A stretch of DNA of 64,000 nt, taken from assembly GCA_036675505.1 (NCBI GenBank), contig JAKFEW010000103.1, positions 6,789 through 70,788 on the forward strand, in the 5' to 3' direction. The notes below the pieces were generated by a model. That model saw nothing but the letters and a program-made list of their open reading frames with translations, had not been told where the DNA came from and searched no databases. Shown here piece after piece: positions 40,638 to 51,100 of this stretch; the first letter of the stretch is position 1, and the number at the start of each line of letters is the position of its first letter. This stretch comes from JAKFEW01 sp036675505. GTDB lineage: Bacteria > Cyanobacteriota > Sericytochromatia > S15B-MN24 > JAQBPE01. The position numbers were made by a program, and so were the translations under genes.

Positions 40638-41741
40638 TCAGGCCGGTCCGCGCTCGGCGAGCAAGGCCGTGACCGATGAGAGCAGGCGCCACGCGTCCAG
40701 CGGCCCCGGGCGGCCCATGTTCACGTGGTTGAGGCCGCGCACGAGATAGAGGCGCGAGAGCCCGGGGCGCGCCGCCCGGTGCAGCGCCTGGCTCTCGGTG
40801 TAAGGGATCAGGTCGTCGTCCACGCCATGGACCAGGATCAGCCTGGCGCGCAGGCCCGACAGGTCCTGGCGGGCCACGTCCATCGACGCGATGTCGATCC
40901 GCATCGGCTCGGACAGGGCGGCGTAGAGGGCGTCGAAGCGCGCCGGGTCGCAGTTGGACACGAAGGCCAGCAGCGCGCGGCCGGTGGGATCCGTCAGCTG
41001 GGCCACCAGGTCCGCGATATCGGCCTCGCCGTCCGGGATGCGGCGCTCGACGATCGCGCGTAACACCGCGCGGGACGCTTCGTCAGGCACCGCATCGGCC
41101 AGGCTCGCGCAAAGCACCCAGCGCCCGTAGGAGTCGGGTGCCATATGCAGCCAGGGCCCATCGCCGTTCGGGCCGCCGCGCTCGCGAAAGGCCCCGGTGG
41201 TGACGAAGCGCATCTCGGCGACCAGATCGAAGTAGCCCCCGATGCAGAACAGGAAACGCACGCGCTCGCGGATCGCGGGCTCGAGCGCCGCGATCACGCC
41301 GGGGCCCATCGCGAAGCTCAGGCCGCCGATCCCCGCGCGGCCGCCAGGCGCCCAGGTGGGGTTGGCCACCATGTGGGCGAAGGCCGCCTTCACCACGTCG
41401 CGGTACCAGGGCCGCACGTTGAGCTCACGCAGCATGGCGAGCTCCGGCACCAGCACCGCGAAGCCCAGCCTGGCGATCGCGCTGGCGAACGCGATCAGGC
41501 GCTCGTCGTCCTTGCCGCCTTTCGCCACGCCGGGCACGAGCAGCAAGCCCGCGCGCGGCGCCGTCGCCGGCAAGTAAAGATCGGCCTCGCCCTCACCGTC
41601 GCCCAGCGGGAAGGTCGTCGCCGTGCGCGTCGGCGGCGCCGTACGCCGCTTGAGCCGGCTGGGCGCCTCGCGAGCGGCCAAGTCCGCCATGAAATCGAAG
41701 GCGTCGATGGTCGGAACGAGGAGGTGGTCGAGAGCGCCCAT
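40638..41741 (-). CDS. Alpha/beta hydrolase
   Basis: 367 residues from ATG 41741. Beta strands and oxyanion region GLLLVPGVAKGGKDDERLIAFASAIARLGFAVLVPEL, nucleophile elbow GGLSFAMG (Gly-x-Ser-x-Ala instead of the usual Gly-x-Ser-x-Gly), acid in LVHGVDDDLIPY and base His in VRGLNHVNMG. Cytoplasmic esterase- or lipase-like; substrate unknown. Divergent from the decarboxylase gene, with only 24 bp between the starts, so the promoters must overlap or lie inside coding sequence. Confidence 0.78.
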   Translation of the reverse strand: MGALDHLLVPTIDAFDFMADLAAREAPSRLKRRTAPPTRTATTFPLGDGEGEADLYLPATAPRAGLLLVPGVAKGGKDDERLIAFASAIARLGFAVLVPELAMLRELNVRPWYRDVVKAAFAHMVANPTWAPGGRAGIGGLSFAMGPGVIAALEPAIRERVRFLFCIGGYFDLVAEMRFVTTGAFRERGGPNGDGPWLHMAPDSYGRWVLCASLADAVPDEASRAVLRAIVERRIPDGEADIADLVAQLTDPTGRALLAFVSNCDPARFDALYAALSEPMRIDIASMDVARQDLSGLRARLILVHGVDDDLIPYTESQALHRAARPGLSRLYLVRGLNHVNMGRPGPLDAWRLLSSVTALLAERGPA

Positions 41742-41765
41742 GGCGGCCCATGGTATCCTGGCGGC

Positions 41766-42692
41766 ATGCCGCCGTCCAGCAACCCGCCCGCCGCGGCGCC
41801 CGTCAGGCACCGCGATCGTCGGACCGGCGAGGTCGTCGAAGAGCCGATTTTCGCCGAGTCGACGCTGCGCTGGTTCTATGAGCACCCCATCGGCCGCGTC
41901 GTCTTCGACCGCCTGATCAACCGCAAGTGGTTCTGCGACCTTTACGGCCGCCGCATGGACCACGCGGGCAGCCGCGGGCGCATCGCGCCCTTCGTCGCCG
42001 GCTTCGGCATCGACATGAGCGAGGCCGAGCGGCCGCTCGAGGCCTTTGCGAGCTTCAACGACTTCTTCTTCCGCACGCTCAAGCCGGGCGCCCGCCCCTA
42101 CCCGACCGATCCGCACGTCCTCGGCTCGCCGGGCGATGGCAAGCTGCTGGTGTACCCGCGGCTCGAGCTGGACGCGCGCCTGCCGATCAAGGGCACGGCG
42201 TGCTCGCCGGCGGCCTTGCTGTGCGCCGAGGCCGAGGCGGCGAGGTACGCGGGTGGCGCGGCCTTCGTGCTGCGGCTCGCCCCGCCGGACTATCACCGCT
42301 TCCACTTCATCGACGACGGCACGGCCGAGGCCACCCGCGAGGTGCCGGGGCGCTACGACTCCGTGAACCCGATCGCGCTCGCCCGCGTGCCGGACGTGTT
42401 TTGCCGCAACAAGCGGGCGGTCACGGCGATCGAGACCGCCCACTTCGGCCGCATGGCTTACGTCGAGGTCGGGGCGATCACGATCGGCACGATCGTCCAG
42501 ACCTTCCAGGCCGGCAAGGTGTCGCGTGGCCAGGAGAAAGGCTACTTCCGCTATGGCGGCTCGACGATCGTGGCGCTCTTCGAGCCAGGCGCGGTCACCT
42601 TCGACGAGGACCTGGTTGCTGACTCCGCAACGGGTCTCGAGGTGCGGATCCGCGCCGGCGAGCCGATCGGCCGGGCGGCTGTTCGGGATTAG
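41766..42692 (+). CDS. psd: Phosphatidylserine decarboxylase proenzyme
   Basis: 308 residues. Matches the Psd family: FASFNDFFFRTLKPGARP, DGKLLVYP, APPDYHRFHFIDDG, the long VGAITIGTIVQTF strand and the self-cleavage motif YGGST at 263-267, where Ser266 would become the pyruvoyl group after cleavage from Gly265. Catalyses PS to PE plus CO2. A long N-terminal segment before FYEHPIGRVVFDRLI is typical of the archaeal/bacterial type-II forms. Substrate PS would come from PssA encoded about 2 kb further on; the product feeds the PmtA-like enzyme upstream. Confidence 0.92.
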   Translation: MPPSSNPPAAAPVRHRDRRTGEVVEEPIFAESTLRWFYEHPIGRVVFDRLINRKWFCDLYGRRMDHAGSRGRIAPFVAGFGIDMSEAERPLEAFASFNDFFFRTLKPGARPYPTDPHVLGSPGDGKLLVYPRLELDARLPIKGTACSPAALLCAEAEAARYAGGAAFVLRLAPPDYHRFHFIDDGTAEATREVPGRYDSVNPIALARVPDVFCRNKRAVTAIETAHFGRMAYVEVGAITIGTIVQTFQAGKVSRGQEKGYFRYGGSTIVALFEPGAVTFDEDLVADSATGLEVRIRAGEPIGRAAVRD

Positions 42693-42759
42693 CGGCCAAG
42701 CACGGCGGGTATAGTGCGAGCGGGGATGAGACGCCGCGCCGCTGCGGCAGGTGGTGACA

Positions 42760-43323
42760 ATGGAAGCCGATCGGGAGCGCGTCAGCGCCGAGCGGGATCG
42801 TCTGCGTGCCGAGACCGAGGCGCTGCAGACCGAGATCGCGAAGCGCATCGCGGCGCGGCAAGAGGCCGAGCGCCGCTACCGCGACGACATTGGGCGCACG
42901 GACGTTGGCCACGCCGCGATCGCGCTCAATGGCCTGGTGGTCGAGTGCAACGCCGCCTTCGCGATCGCGATGGGCGTCGAAAGCGTCGAAGCCCTGCACG
43001 GCCGGCGCATCACGGCATTCACCCACCTGGATGATCGGGCGCACGACGCCGACGTCCTCACCACCCTCTCGCTGGGCGCCCGCCAGCGCGCGTGGATCAT
43101 GAAGCGACGCCTCGATGGCACCTCCCAGCTGCTGCATTACAGCATCGCCTGCGACGAGGATGACGAGCCGACCCGCATCTTCGTGCGCGACGCCTCGGAC
43201 CTCCTCGACGCCGTGCGGCGTGGGGAGAGCGCACTCGCGTCGCACGGCGCGGGCCTGGACGCGGATCCCACATGGCGGGCCGAGCTCGCGGCGGTGCTCC
43301 GCACGAGCTTTCCGCTCGGCTGA
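42760..43323 (+). CDS. PAS-domain protein with N-terminal coiled coil
   Basis: 187 residues. Strong coiled coil at 1-45 (ADRERVSAERDRLRAETEALQTEIAKRIAARQEAERRY), then a PAS fold (DVGHAAIALNGLVVECNAAFAIAMGVESVEALHGRRITAFTHLDD ... WIMKRRLDGTSQLLHYSIAC), with the usual GRRI helix-turn. No kinase or DGC output domain, so it may work through dimerisation with another protein. ATG 42760 preferred over a GTG at 42751; the AGGTGG upstream is a fair ribosome site. Confidence 0.75.
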   Translation: MEADRERVSAERDRLRAETEALQTEIAKRIAARQEAERRYRDDIGRTDVGHAAIALNGLVVECNAAFAIAMGVESVEALHGRRITAFTHLDDRAHDADVLTTLSLGARQRAWIMKRRLDGTSQLLHYSIACDEDDEPTRIFVRDASDLLDAVRRGESALASHGAGLDADPTWRAELAAVLRTSFPLG

Positions 43324-43330
43324 GCCGCCC

Positions 43331-43348
43331 GCCGCGGCGTCCCGCGGC
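43331..43348. terminator. Hairpin between convergent PAS and cdsA genes
   Basis: Perfect 7-bp stem GCCGCGG / CCGCGGC with loop CGTC in the 41-bp gap between the two stop codons. It can act for both directions, although no T-tract follows. Confidence 0.45.
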
Positions 43349-43364
43349 CGGTAGGCTCAAGGCA

Positions 43365-44333
43365 TCACGGCACGAACAGCGGGATCTGCAGCGCCAGCAA
43401 CGCGGCCCAGTAGACCGGCGCCGCGAACAGGTAGCCGTCGAAGCGATCCAACACGCCACCGTGGCCCGGCAGCGCCTTGCCGAAGTCCTTTAGCCCCGCG
43501 GTCCGCTTCAACCCCGATGCCAGCAGGTCGCCGACCAGGCCGGCCATGGCCAGCAGCACGGCGATCCCCATCAAGACCGGCACCTTCACGTCCGGCAACG
43601 CGAACGCGAACGCCCAGGCGGCGCCCGCGGCGACCAGGAAGCTGGTCGCCGTGCCTTCCCAGGTCTTGCCCGGGCTGAGCGACGGCGCCATCTTGTGGCG
43701 CCCGAAGAGCACGCCGCCCATCAGGCCGCCGACGTCCGCGAGCTGCACGACCATGAGGAAGAACACCAGGCCGCCGAAGCCGCCCTCGCGGCCCACCAGC
43801 ACCAGGTAGGCCCCCAACATGCCCACGTAGAGCATGCCGAGGGCCGTTCCCCCCAACCGCCCGGTCAACGGCGCCGCGTGGCGCGAGAAGAGCGCGACGA
43901 CCGAGATCAGCATGAAGCCCGCCATCATCGCCGGTCCGAGGCCAGCCGCGCCTGCGACCAGCGCCGAGACCGGCAGCGCCAGGCCCGCGAGCCAGCCCGC
44001 GACGCGGTGCGGCGGCGCGCCGTAGGCATCCAGCATGGTCCAGAACTCGTAAAGCCCCATCGCGACCAACACGCAAATCGCCGCGGTCCAGGTCACCGGC
44101 CCGAAGTAGGCCGGCAGGAAGGCCGCGAAGGCCAGGCCGATCAGCGTGCCCAGGCGCGCCCAGAGCGGTGCCTTGACCACCGCGGGCGCGTCGGCGGCGG
44201 CGCCCTCGCCCGGAATCGCGGCCTTACGCCGGCGCGAGACCGCGCGGGTGACCGCGATCAGCACGGCGCCGCCCGCGACGATCGCCGCGAGCGTCTCGAC
44301 GAGCTGCCGCGCGATCAGGGCGTCGTCGCTCAA
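43365..44333 (-). CDS. cdsA: Phosphatidate cytidylyltransferase (CDP-diglyceride synthase)
   Basis: 322 residues. About eight membrane segments and the CdsA signature near the C-terminus, SGLKRTAGLKDFGKALPGHGG followed by VLDRFD. It makes CDP-diacylglycerol from phosphatidic acid and CTP. TTG start at 44333, chosen because it overlaps the pssA stop (TTGA) and GGAGG lies 7 nt upstream, which indicates translational coupling. It is the last gene of the pfa-pssA-cdsA operon. Confidence 0.92.
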   Translation of the reverse strand: MSDDALIARQLVETLAAIVAGGAVLIAVTRAVSRRRKAAIPGEGAAADAPAVVKAPLWARLGTLIGLAFAAFLPAYFGPVTWTAAICVLVAMGLYEFWTMLDAYGAPPHRVAGWLAGLALPVSALVAGAAGLGPAMMAGFMLISVVALFSRHAAPLTGRLGGTALGMLYVGMLGAYLVLVGREGGFGGLVFFLMVVQLADVGGLMGGVLFGRHKMAPSLSPGKTWEGTATSFLVAAGAAWAFAFALPDVKVPVLMGIAVLLAMAGLVGDLLASGLKRTAGLKDFGKALPGHGGVLDRFDGYLFAAPVYWAALLALQIPLFVP

Positions 44334-45148
44334 GCCGCGCCTCCCACGCCCTGCGCCCGGCGGCCGGCCAGCGGGCCGAGCGCCGCGTAGGCGGCGAAGT
44401 AAGCCAACAGCCCGAGCCCGGGCCCGAGCCCGATGATCGCGAGGCCGAGCAGCACCAGGTGCCAGCGCGGCGCCAGCCCCTTCAAGTAGTGCTTCGGCAG
44501 ATCCGGGTAACGCAGCGTCGACACGGCGAGGACGGCCACCAGGAGGGCGATCGCCGGGATGCAGGTCGCGATCAGCCTGGCGATGAGCAGCTGGGTCACC
44601 TCGCTCGCCCAGGCGAGCGCGCCGGCGCCCGCCGCCGCCTGCCACCAGGCCAGCCCGAGCGCCGCGATCATCGCGCCCACGGCCGGTGACGGCAGTCCGC
44701 GGAACCAGAGGTGGCCTTCGGGGCCGTCGTTGGCCACGTCCTCGGCGTCGAAGCGCGCGAGCCGGATCAACACGCCCGAGAGCAGCGCCGCCCCGGCCAC
44801 CCAGCCGATCCAACCCGGCAGCCCGGAGCTGGCCGCGAGCGCGCCGACCAGGAACGCCGGGGCAACGCCGAAGCCGACGACGTCGCAAAGCGAGTCGAGG
44901 GCAGCGCCGAACGCGCCGCTGGCGCCGATCTTGCGCGCGGCGATGCCATCCGCCATGTCGCAGCCCCAGGCGGCGAGGATCAGCCAGCCGGCGGTCGCGA
45001 CCGCGCCCTCACCGGCGGCGGGCGTCCAGCCGGACAGCGCCACCACGGCGCCGAAGCCGCACAGCGCGTTGCCCAGGGTGATGGTCGTAGGGACGGCGAC
45101 GAGCCAGCGCGGCCGCCCGTCAGGCGAGGCGGGGGGCGTCTCAGCCAT
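44330..45148 (-). CDS. pssA: CDP-diacylglycerol-serine O-phosphatidyltransferase
   Basis: 272 residues, six to eight membrane segments. The CDP-alcohol phosphatidyltransferase motif is complete: DMADGIAARKIGASGAFGAAL followed by DSLCD. Start pattern VPTTITLGNALCGFGAV is typical of PssA type II. It transfers phosphatidyl from CDP-DAG to L-serine. Its ATG overlaps the end of pfa3 by eight bases, so it is likely translated in step with the PUFA synthase. The family also contains other head-group transferases; the nearby psd supports serine. Confidence 0.88.
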   Translation of the reverse strand: MAETPPASPDGRPRWLVAVPTTITLGNALCGFGAVVALSGWTPAAGEGAVATAGWLILAAWGCDMADGIAARKIGASGAFGAALDSLCDVVGFGVAPAFLVGALAASSGLPGWIGWVAGAALLSGVLIRLARFDAEDVANDGPEGHLWFRGLPSPAVGAMIAALGLAWWQAAAGAGALAWASEVTQLLIARLIATCIPAIALLVAVLAVSTLRYPDLPKHYLKGLAPRWHLVLLGLAIIGLGPGLGLLAYFAAYAALGPLAGRRAQGVGGAA

Positions 45149-48100
45149 CCGCGCCGCCCTCGGCGATGGGCGGCACGAGGACTTCCGTGTGGCCAGTCAG
45201 CCAATCCGCGAGCGTGTGGAACCAGGCGCCCGGCGGCAGGTCGCCAAGCGGCCCGGTGCCGCGGGTGCGGCGCACGGCGGCCAGGAGCTCGCGCGTCTCG
45301 GGCGTGGGCTCCTTCACATGCTCCAGCGTCTTGAACATGACCGCCGGGATCTCGCCCACCTTGGCGCGCGCGCGCCAGCCGGCGACCTCGGCGGCGAAGC
45401 TTTCCTGGGGCGACGCCGGCCGTTCGGCGCCGGCCGCGGGGCCGAGGCGCTCGAAGGCCTCGAGGATCGCCTTCTTGCGCTCGGCGAGGCCCATCGTGCG
45501 CAGGTCGTCCGGCCAGATCGGCCGGCCGAGCCAGTAGGTCTGCCGGCCGTGCCCCACCGGGAACTCCAGGCGCTCGGCGACTGGCTCGAGCGGCAGGCCG
45601 CCCGTGAAGCGCACCGGCACGATCGGCGCCCCGGCCTCGAGCGCCAGGTCGATCAGGGCGGCGCTGATCTGCTGGACGGGCTTGTTGGCGGACACTGCGC
45701 GCGTGCCATCGGCGTGCACCATCAACGACTTCTCGCCGTGCGCCATCAGCGGCTTGAGGCCGGCGAGGATGCCCGGCAGCGAGGCGGGGTCCTGGCGATC
45801 GAAGAACAGGATCAGCTCCGGGTCCGCGACGCCGGGGTACGCGAAGTGATGGGCGATCAGCCGCCCGAGCCAGCTGTCGCGGTGCTCGGTCTTGGCCAGG
45901 GTGGCGGTCGGCACGCCGCCGAGCGCCGATGCGATCAGCGAGAAGAGCAGCGACTCGATGCCCACCTGGTGGTTCGCGAGGTACAGCACGCCCCGCCCCT
46001 GCGTGAGCGCGAAGGCCTCGGCGTCCTCGAGCTCGACCGAGGCCACGAAGCGCTCGGCGAGGCCGTAATAAAGGTCTTCGCCTGGCCAGGGACCCTGGCC
46101 GAGGCGCTCCCGCCAATAGTTGCGCACGGGCGTCACGTCGAGCACGGTGGCGGCATCGGACACGGCCACCTCGCCGTCGGGGGCGACCGTCAACTCGACG
46201 TCGTGGCGCGTGAGCGGCGCGTTCGGGGCGATCGCCGAGAGGCCGTCGTGCACGAGGCGCACGTCGCCGGGGTGCACGCCCAGACGCCGGCCCACGTGCT
46301 CCTTCACGGCGATTTGCCGCGTGAGCGCCTCGAGATCGCCCTCCGCCCGGTAGATGCGCGCGAGCGTGCCCGGCAGCCAGTCGCTGCCGCGCACCTCTTT
46401 CGGCGTGAGGCGGGTGGTGGCGCCGTCCGTGCGCGCGAGCCCGAGGTGCGGCACGGGGATGCGCTCGGCCAGGAACGCCTGTCGGATCGGGCCCGGGGCG
46501 GCGCCCAACGGGCCCTTCGGGAAGAGGATGTAGACCAGCTCCAGCGTGGCCCAGACGGAGCCCGCGACGATGAGCTGCACCTCGAACTTCGGGAAGCGCG
46601 AGCCCTCATGGAAGCCCGCGAAGCGGACTTCGCAGCGCACGGGCCCGGTGAGGGGCGCGGGACCATGGAGGGTCAGGCTCAGGACGCGCGAGGGATAGCC
46701 GACCTGGTCGGGCGCGATCGCCGCGTTCCAACGCTGGAGGTCGGTGCCGGGGATCGCGTGTGTGACGCCGTCGAGCAGCACCTGGTTGAGCAGGCCGGGC
46801 GGCACCTCGCTCGCGGCGTCGAGGTCCGCCGAAGCGCCGCTCGCGCCGATAGCCAGCGTGTGCAACACGTGGAAGGCCGGGCCGTGGAACATGTCGCCGG
46901 TGGCGTACGGGTTCGGCTGTGGCGCGGCGTCGGCCGGCACCTCCCAGGCGGCGGGCGGCGCGGGCCAGGCGCCATCCGTCGCGGCGACGCCGGTGGCGAC
47001 CGGCTCGAAGCGTGAAAGGGCCGGGTTCGGCGCGTCCCACCAGCGGTCGATCGCGACGTCGAGGCGGCCGTCGGGCCGCGGCGTGGCACGCCGCCGCAGG
47101 CGCAGCGGCCCGCCGGGCAGCGCGACCCACTTCTGGACGTGGACGTCGCTGAGCCCGACGACGTGCTCGCCCGGCCGCGCGGCCTGGGCGGCCGCGGCGA
47201 GGCGGTCGAGGAGCGACATGAAGGGCAGGACCGGGATGACGTACGTCGGCTTGTGGTCCTGCAGCCAGGTGTCGACGTCGGGATCGAGGATCTCGTCGTC
47301 GGGGCCGAGGGGGGGGGCCCCCTCACCGGCCCGGTGGGCCACCTCTCCCCCGGGGGGGGAGAGGGGCCCGGAGGGCGGTGAGGGGGCGTCCCCCGCCAAA
47401 ATCCGCATCCCCAGGCCCGTAGCCCCGTAGATCCGCATCCCGTCGACCCACAGCCAGCCATCGGCCTTCGCGAACACCCCGCGCTCGTCGCGCCCGACCT
47501 CCACGAGATCGAGCTCGACCACCACGGTCTTCGCCGTCGGGACCACCTGCCCGCGGTACTTCCAGGTCATCGGCATGCCGACGCCGATAGCCTCGAAGCG
47601 CGGGTTCGACACGCCTTCCGCCAGGCCCTTCTCGACCATCGCGGCCTGCAAGAGCTGGATCAGCGCCTCGATGCCCAGCGAGCCAGGCTGCACGGGGTCC
47701 TGGAAGAAGTGGGCCTTGAAGTACCAGTTGCCCGGATCCACGTCCTTCTCGGCGCGCGCGCGGCCGAGGCCGGCCTTGCCGCCTGCGGGCCACCAGCCGG
47801 TGACCCGGTCGATCAGCCGCAGCATGCCAGGCGCGATCGCGGGCGCCGCGTAGCGCGCCGGCGACGCGGCGATGTCCACGAGGAAATCGCTCGGTGCGGC
47901 CACCGCGGCGGCCTCCTCGGGCGTCGGCGGGATGCCGATCTGGCTCGCCAACGCGGCGCCGGGGAAGAAGCCGAAGACCGTGTCCATATCGTAGAGCGGC
48001 TGGCCGCCGAGCGTGCAGCGCACCTCGAAGCCCACGATCACCATGCCGCCGGCGTTCGCCATCTTGGTCAGCTTCACGCTGGTGCGGATCGCGCCGGCGT

Positions 48101-51100
48101 CCGGCCCCACCTCGAGGTGCTGCGTGGAGGTGCCGTCGAGGTTGCGGAAGAACAGCTCACCCTCGCTGCGCAGCGGCACGCCAATGAACGACGCCAGCCA
48201 GCCGCAGGGCTGCAGCGCGGCTTCGAGCAAGACCGCGTAGGGCATCGTCGGGTTGCCGTTCTCGCGGAAGTACCACGCGTCGGGCGGCACGTCGTATTCC
48301 GCCACGATCGTCGAGCCGACGCGGGGCTCCCCGATCCGGCCGTCGATTTCCACCACGCGGCTCATGAAGTGGTACGGCGGCCCGGGCAGGCGGGGCAGCC
48401 GCTTGCCGGCGTCGAAGCCCGCGAACTTCGGCCCGAAGGCCATGCTCGGGCGGCCCCAGGCGCAGGCCCAGAGCGACTTCTGGCCGAACGCGAAGCCGTC
48501 TTCGGTCGCCACCGGCACGGCATCGGCCGCCGCCATCAGCTCGGCCTTCTCCTCCATCGGGTAGCCGGGCACCAGGCGCACGCCCATCTTGCGGCAGTGG
48601 AAGGCCTTGAGGCCATCCACGGTCACGAGCAGGTCGGCCCAGAGCGTCGGGTTCGCGCCATCGTGGACCTCCTCGACGAAGACTTCGTAGATGAGCTCGC
48701 GCGACTCGGGCCGCACCTGGCCGCGGCAGCGCATGTGGTAGGGCACCTCGGGCACCGGCTCGAAGCGCCAGCCATCCTTGTCGAGCGTGTAGCCCATGGC
48801 CGCGAGGTAGAAGGCCATCGTCTGCAGCGTGCCCTCGAACATGAGCGTGCCCGGCATGCAGGGGTCGTCCTTGAAGTGGCCCTTGAAGAACCAGTCATCG
48901 GGCGTGACCTGGGCGGTCGCGCGCAGGTAGCCACGGCCCCAGGGGCCGCCCTGCGGGTCGAAGTGCGTGATGTGCTCGAAGAAGCGCATCGACGCGCCGG
49001 ACATGCGCGGCGAGCGCACGTGCGAGCGCCCGGGCTCGAAGCCGGGACCGAACGCGTCGGCCAGCCGGCCCTCCGCGAAGGCCTCGATCGCGGCGGTGTC
49101 GAAGCTGCGCAGCGTGGTGAGGCGCCGCGGCGCATCCATACGGCCGCCCTCGGGCATGGCGTCGAGCGGCTCCCAGAGCACGCCGCCCGAGCTCGCGAGC
49201 TCCTCATCGGTGAAGAAGCCGGCCTGGCCATGACGCACCGTCAGGCGCGGCGCGCCGTCGATGCGGCAGTCGTAGTGGAAGAAGAACAGGCGGATGTCGC
49301 CCTGGCGCGCGTGGCCGTCGACGTGGATGTCGTACTTGAGCGTGTCGCCGGGCTTCGGCAGCACCTCGTAGCCGGTCGTCGGATCGGCGTGGTAGGTCAG
49401 CTGGCAGCCCAGCAAGCGGTAGACGCGCTCGCCGCGGTTGACGAAATCGGCGCCCAGCCACGAGATCAGCAACAGGTCGGCCTGCCCGGACTCGACCATG
49501 ATGCCGGCCGGCATGCGGCCCTGGTGCAGCCACCAGGAATCCCAGCGCACGTCGGTCTCGGTCCAGATGGTGCCGGTCTTCATCGAGCCCGGCTCGCCCT
49601 TGATGCCCGTGACGCGGTCGGCGAGCAGCAGCGGGGGCTCCGGCATGCGGACCTGCCGCCGGTAGCCGTCTTGCTGCTTGAAGAGCGGGCCGAAGACCTC
49701 CGAGATGCGCCCCGAGGCGAGCACCTCGAGCTGCTGGCGGTCGAAGGCGGGCCCGATCGGGGCGTTGGGATCGGCCTTGGGCGGCGGCGAGGCCGGAACC
49801 GCCGGCAACGGCGGTGCAGACAGTACCGGCGGGGCCAGTGGGACGTGCGGGGCCGGAGGGACGTGCGGGGCCGGAGGGACGGGCGGAGCGGGTGGGGCGG
49901 GCGGCGCGGGTGGAATGGACGGTGCAGGCGGCGTCACCGGCCCCGCCTGGGCGGGCTTGGCTGGCGCGGCCTGCGCCACTGGCGCAGCCGGAGCGCTCGG
50001 CGCGAGAGATGCGGCCGCCGAGGCCTCCGCGCCCGACACCACGGGCAGGTGCGTCAGCCCCCTGGACCGCGCGACGACAGCCTGCAGCGCAAACGCGGAC
50101 TGCGTCAGGAACTGCTGGTGGACCTGGGCCTGCTGGGTGAGCAGGGCCATGTAGGCCTCGTGGGCCTTGCGCTGCGCCTCCACCACTTGCGGGAGGACGC
50201 CGGGGACGGGGGTTTGGGGCATGACGGGTACCTGGGGAGCGGATGGCAGGTTCGAAGGGACTTCATCCGCCGTCGGCGAGACGGCGGAGGGCGCGGAGGA
50301 AGCAGGAAGAGTCGCAGGCACCCGAACTGGCACGGGCGCCGTCACCATCGGCGCTCCGGTCTGGGCCGACGGCACCGCAGCCTTCGGCGCTGGCGCCGCG
50401 GCCTGGACCACCTGCTCCATGGGCTGCAGCTTGCCCGGCGCCAGGGCCACCTCCGCCAACACCGGCGGGAGCACCGGCGCAGGCAGCATGCGTTGCCCGC
50501 CCACCGGCGCCGCCATGGCGACCGGGCGGGCCACCGGCGCCGCCTCAGGCCGCGGCAGCAAAGGGAACACCAGCTCGGGGTGATGGCCCTGGAACCTCAA
50601 CATCGGCCCTTCGGGCGCCGGTCGAACCGGCCAGGCCGCGGTCCAGCGGTCTGCCAGGGCCTCCCAGCCAGCCGGCACGCCTGCCGCCACGAGCTGCCCC
50701 AGCGCATTCATGAGCTGCCGCACGGGCGAAGCGCCCGCGAGGTCGAGCGAGACGGCCACGTGCGCCCGATCGCCCAAGATCTCCCTCACCAGCGTCGCGA
50801 GCCCGCCTTGCGGGCCGTGCTCGACGAAGACGCGCACGCCGTCGGCGTATGCCGCCTCGATCACCGCCGGGAAATCGACGGTCTTGAGCGCCTGGCCGAG
50901 CAGCGCGTCGGCCGCGGCGTCGGCCGTCGGTTCATAGGCGCCGCCGGTGGCGTGGCTGTAGAAGCGCACGCCCGGCACCGGCGAGGTGGGCCGGCGGTGC
51001 AGCGCGTGCCAGGCCTCGGCGTAACCTTTCAGCTCGGGGGCGTGCACGGCCACGTCGTATCCCAGCGGCACGGCCGCGTCGGGGCCGATCGTGGCGATCG

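Noticed and set aside
41145..41765. Long N-terminal extension upstream of psd in the same frame
   Set aside because: It is antisense to the alpha/beta hydrolase and rich in Arg/Ala/His; Psd similarity begins after ATG 41766.
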